Assembly: GCA_964006375.1 (NCBI GenBank)
Contig: OZ023266.1
Location: 61,883,946 to 61,947,945, forward strand
Direction of reading: 5' to 3'
Length of the DNA: 64,000 nucleotides
Source: Tillus elongatus
Taxonomy: Eukaryota; Arthropoda; Insecta; Coleoptera; Cleridae
Under the pieces are notes generated by a model that saw only the letters and a program-made list of their open reading frames with translations, did not search any database and was not told the DNA's origin. The position numbers and the translations under genes were made by a program. Shown here one piece after another: positions 60,838 through 64,000 of this stretch (position 1 is its first letter; every line of letters begins with the position of its first letter).

Positions 60838-61072
60838 AAATTTTTTGTCTGCTGGTCGGTTTGTTTGTCGGCCTGCACGTCTGTCTGTTAATAGGCGCAA
60901 TAACTTTTGAGCGAAATGAGATATGATCTTCAAATTTGGTATCCAGTTAGCACCCAACAAAGCAACGCTTTGAATTGTTTTGAGTAAAATCGCCTCAGGG
61001 GGTAGGGGATAAATAAGGGGTGATTTGGAGAAAATTGATATTTTTTCAATTAAACTCGAGTAATATAGCGTT
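60838..61072 (+). repeat. Interspersed repeat, copy 2
   Basis: Matches 59441-59660 with AGGGGGTAGGGGATAAATAAGGGG and CTTCAAATTTGGTATCCAG. Confidence 0.85.
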
Positions 61073-61831
61073 TCAGAAGTTTATGGATATAGGAATACGA
61101 ATATTTTTTTTGTAGTCAAGTGATGGACCATAAATTCATTTCGTGATAATGTCTTTCTGAGAAGAGTACATTATCACAGCTATGTGGAAGTTACGATTCA
61201 AATTTCAGCACTATTTTTGGAATCAATGTGTCAAAATTGCATTGAATAGAGAAGCACACGTTTCTAACCGATTTGTTACATAAGTAATCAAAGCATAATT
61301 TATATCAATAAATATTACTATTACTCTAACATAATAATAATAATAAGTTATATTTCTTAATGTGATTTTTTTGGATAAGCTTCCAATTAATACAAATATC
61401 ATAAATTTTACATAATTATACCAAACCCTTAATAAGAATATTTTAGAATTAAACGTAAAATAAAAAAATCGAATAATATACAGGGTGTTCCAAAAAAATT
61501 AACTTTGTACTGCCCTGATTGTTTGGCACACTCTGTATAGTGCAAAATAATTTTAAAATGCGCACACTTAATAAATATATAGTATTATGTATAAATTTTA
61601 TTTAACCCTTCGGTCGGGGCGCCCCGTGACTTGAACTTTGGCTGGATTATTGATCATACAGGCTTTCAGTGTGGTATTAAAGGAATTGCACTACATAATA
61701 GTACTTATACCGTTATATATTACAACTAAATTGGACAGAACATGCCACAAAATCACACTCACTTGCACTTACAAAAAACTACAACTGAAAGTCATCGATC
61801 AGACCTTTTGACCCTTCCCGTGTATGGTTGC
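61073..61831. other. No gene; two transposon-end-like motifs
   Basis: TATACAGGGTGTTCC at 61479-61493 (Tc1/mariner-end type) and TTTAACCCTTCGGTCGGGGCG at 61600-61620 (piggyBac-end type). Neither has a confirmed partner. Confidence 0.4.
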
Positions 61832-62545
61832 TCACTGCTCGGCTCCCACGGAGTTGATTTTGACTTCTAAAGTCCGATGTTTCTCACCAACAGCTTGGAT
61901 ATTCTGGTTGTGAAAGCATACTTTGGCAAAGTGATTGTGTATCTGATAAAATGCAAGTTTTATTGTACACAGCTCATCTACCTTCCATATGTTCAGGTCC
62001 AGATTTTTTGCTCTTCTGATACTTCTTACAGCATTAACTTCTTCTACCTGAGTAAAAAGTCTCAGATGTTGCGTACACAATTCTATTGATTTGCAGTATT
62101 CTTGCACTTTTGATAGCGTAATATCAGTTTCCCTAATAATCCTTTGTTGTACTTGCTTGTTGTAGGGACTCAGAATTAATTTATCTTTGATCGTCCAACC
62201 TGTGTATGGATTTTTATAATTATATAGATACATCCATAACTAGCGGGTTGCTTCTTAAGTTCCGTTAGAAAAGAGTAAATGGTCTGGTTTTGTGATAGAA
62301 GAAAATTTTTACGTTTCCATAGTAATATATATCGTTGGCTTCATCAAAACAACCGAGAACTTCTTCCAACTTATTTGTCTTATCTGCTGGAAAAATATTA
62401 AAGCTTCACTTATAATATGTAAAAGTGGGGCTATCTTCATATCATCATTTGAATTGTGTTTTCCTGGAGCTTTTAGAAATATATTAAACTTTTGTGTTCA
62501 TTTAGGCTCAAGTTCCAGTCCATATACATCAAACGGTGGTGATGG
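61832..62545 (-). pseudogene. LTR-retrotransposon Gag relic
   Basis: On the - strand KFNIFLKAPGKHNSNDDMKI followed by LLHIISEAL matches the start of the Gag matrix/capsid-like domain of Gypsy-group elements, and frame 61832-62233 reads IKDKLILSPYNKQVQQRIIR then ETDITLSKVQEYCKS, the RDR...V..RLLRE.DLTL..A...C conserved region. Stops and frame changes separate the parts. No LTR or pol found. Confidence 0.65.
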
Positions 62546-64000
62546 TTTAATGGCATAATTTACTATTATAATTGAAGAAAACATTTTTAAAATTATATGT
62601 TATGCAATGTATGTGTACCTAAATCGTAAGATGATCCAGTCTCACGCAAAATTGAGGAGCCCTTCGTCGGCGCCAACTGCAAGAAATGCTTCAAAATTTG
62701 TTTCTTTACTGGGTGTGTTTTGGTTCTTGATAACCCGACACCATGTTTTAGTTGCTTCTGTACTCTGTGTAATTGTAATTACACACTCTTTGCAGTGTTC
62801 ACGCCACATTATTCTCTTTAACTAATTATGTTATAAATATAACCTTATACAACATGACCTCACATTATTCAACTTGAAATTAATTTGGATTCACGTCTAT
62901 CGGCCATCTTACCTTTGGTATGGACATGCGCTCTATGCCTAAAAATACATTTTTCGGATGTGTTTAACACAGAACAGGTAACAGAATCAAAGATGCAAAA
63001 TAGTTCCTCTTATAATTCTTACCACTATACTTACCGTAATCATCATCTATCTTTTTCATTAAATTTTACAGTTATATAATATTATAAGGAGATCTCGAGC
63101 ACATTCTGAGCGATTATTCTGAATAATGATCCATTCAAATATTCTCAGTATAGTGAAAAAGAATTTTCTTAGGATGTGATGGAATAAATGTACATCAGAG
63201 AGTACATAATACAAATTCCCTATAAATTTCACTAAAAAACAAAAAAAGGAAAACTCTTACGGCAATCTAATTTGATGACGTTAAACTCCTACTATTTGTT
63301 AAAATATGTAAATGTTCAGATATAGATATATTAGGGGATTATCTTAGCAGCATTTGTGGCAATAATTTGACCACAGGTCAGTAGTAAGTACAATACTTAC
63401 AGTTTACACGTGATGTATATGTAAATTGTGTATATATTCATATCGTTCGACATTTTTCCTTTACACTAAAACATAAAATAAAATAAAAACAGTAATATAC
63501 AAGCATATTCTCTATTATTGTTAGTCAGTGTTGGATGAGCAATGACAGGTATACAAAGCCATAGTTTATTAAAATAATCATTAATGAAAATTTTGAGATT
63601 TATAACTTTAACAATTTTGGATATTATATCAGTGAGAGGGGTTCAAATGGGTTTAAATGAGCCAAATATCTATATGCAAATAGCTTAAACTCCTAATCAT
63701 AACAGTCAAACTAAAGAATTATGCTCTAAAACAATATTTACCTTGATATAAGTTAGAATAAAATGTAATAAAAAACCAAACACTTGGTATATAATATATA
63801 AGAGAGTGTTTTTATGTAAGCAATGTACTAAAGTTTATCAAAGATAAAGTGTTTTATGTTGTGAGACTTTTTAAATCAAGACCACAGCAATTAAAATGTT
63901 TTCGTTTTAAATTTAGTATTATTTATTAATGTCTAGAAGTACGGTTATGCCAAATGTGATTTTTAATAATAGCGATGTAAGATTTGAACTTACCGGGCTT
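62546..64000. other. No recognised genes or repeats
   Basis: AT-rich. The - strand reading from 62823 (about 55 codons, MWREHCKECVITITQ...) is open but unrecognised. Nothing else can be supported. Confidence 0.4.

Noticed and set aside
61600..61621. Second piggyBac element starting TTTAACCCTTCGG
   Set aside because: No matching end or transposase found within reach.

Overview
This is AT-rich animal DNA, most likely from an insect. It is dominated by transposable elements of many kinds and ages, with long (TA)n arrays. Only one short stretch looks like a host gene: a 143-bp exon at 47879-48021 on the + strand, with consensus splice sites. Its translation resembles the N-terminal region of Epac/Rapgef4-type Rap exchange factors. 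No operons, rRNA genes, CRISPR arrays or intact host genes were seen.

Layout. 1-7327 is a giant palindromic element: two nearly identical arms of about 2.6 kb around a core of about 1.9 kb. The core holds tandem arrays and a 128-aa ORF that I tentatively link to the N-terminal part of protein-primed, type-B DNA polymerase-bearing elements. 7328-14110 holds short repeats, a tRNA-like sequence, a promoter-like motif cluster and a 5'-truncated LINE (11344-12497). 14119-16179 is an intact, young Tc1/mariner element (DD41D). 16213-21703 is a broken errantivirus-like LTR retrotransposon with Env. 21705-31045 is a stack of foldback, (TA)n-bearing composite and MITE repeats, nested in an older Tc1/mariner copy (26726-31045). 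31440-33430 has two more transposase relics and a SINE-like unit. 34360-37280 is a Dong/R4-type LINE between TAA arrays. 39180-44440 holds LINE relics, one split by a decayed piggyBac element. 47102-47355 is a foldback carrying hammerhead-ribozyme-like motifs. 48340-49488 is an unclassified insertion with a 12-bp target duplication. 50279-55860 holds several LINE relics and a Tx1/L1-type LINE with 16-bp target duplications. 55920-57515 is an inverted composite repeat, 58460-59345 an RTE LINE, 59913-60085 a tRNA-derived SINE with an 11-bp target duplication, and 61832-62545 a Gag relic.

How it fits together. Most DNA here lies in, or next to, an intron of the Epac-like gene. The relative order of many insertions can be read from target duplications and from related 'empty' copies: piggyBac inside a LINE RNase H, a MITE inside a transposase pseudogene, a LINE inside a copy of a local repeat. 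The most notable loci are the palindromic element, the two foldbacks with hammerhead-like motifs, and a composite repeat family that carries a (TA)n microsatellite at a fixed internal position. All family names come from reading the sequence; no database search was possible.
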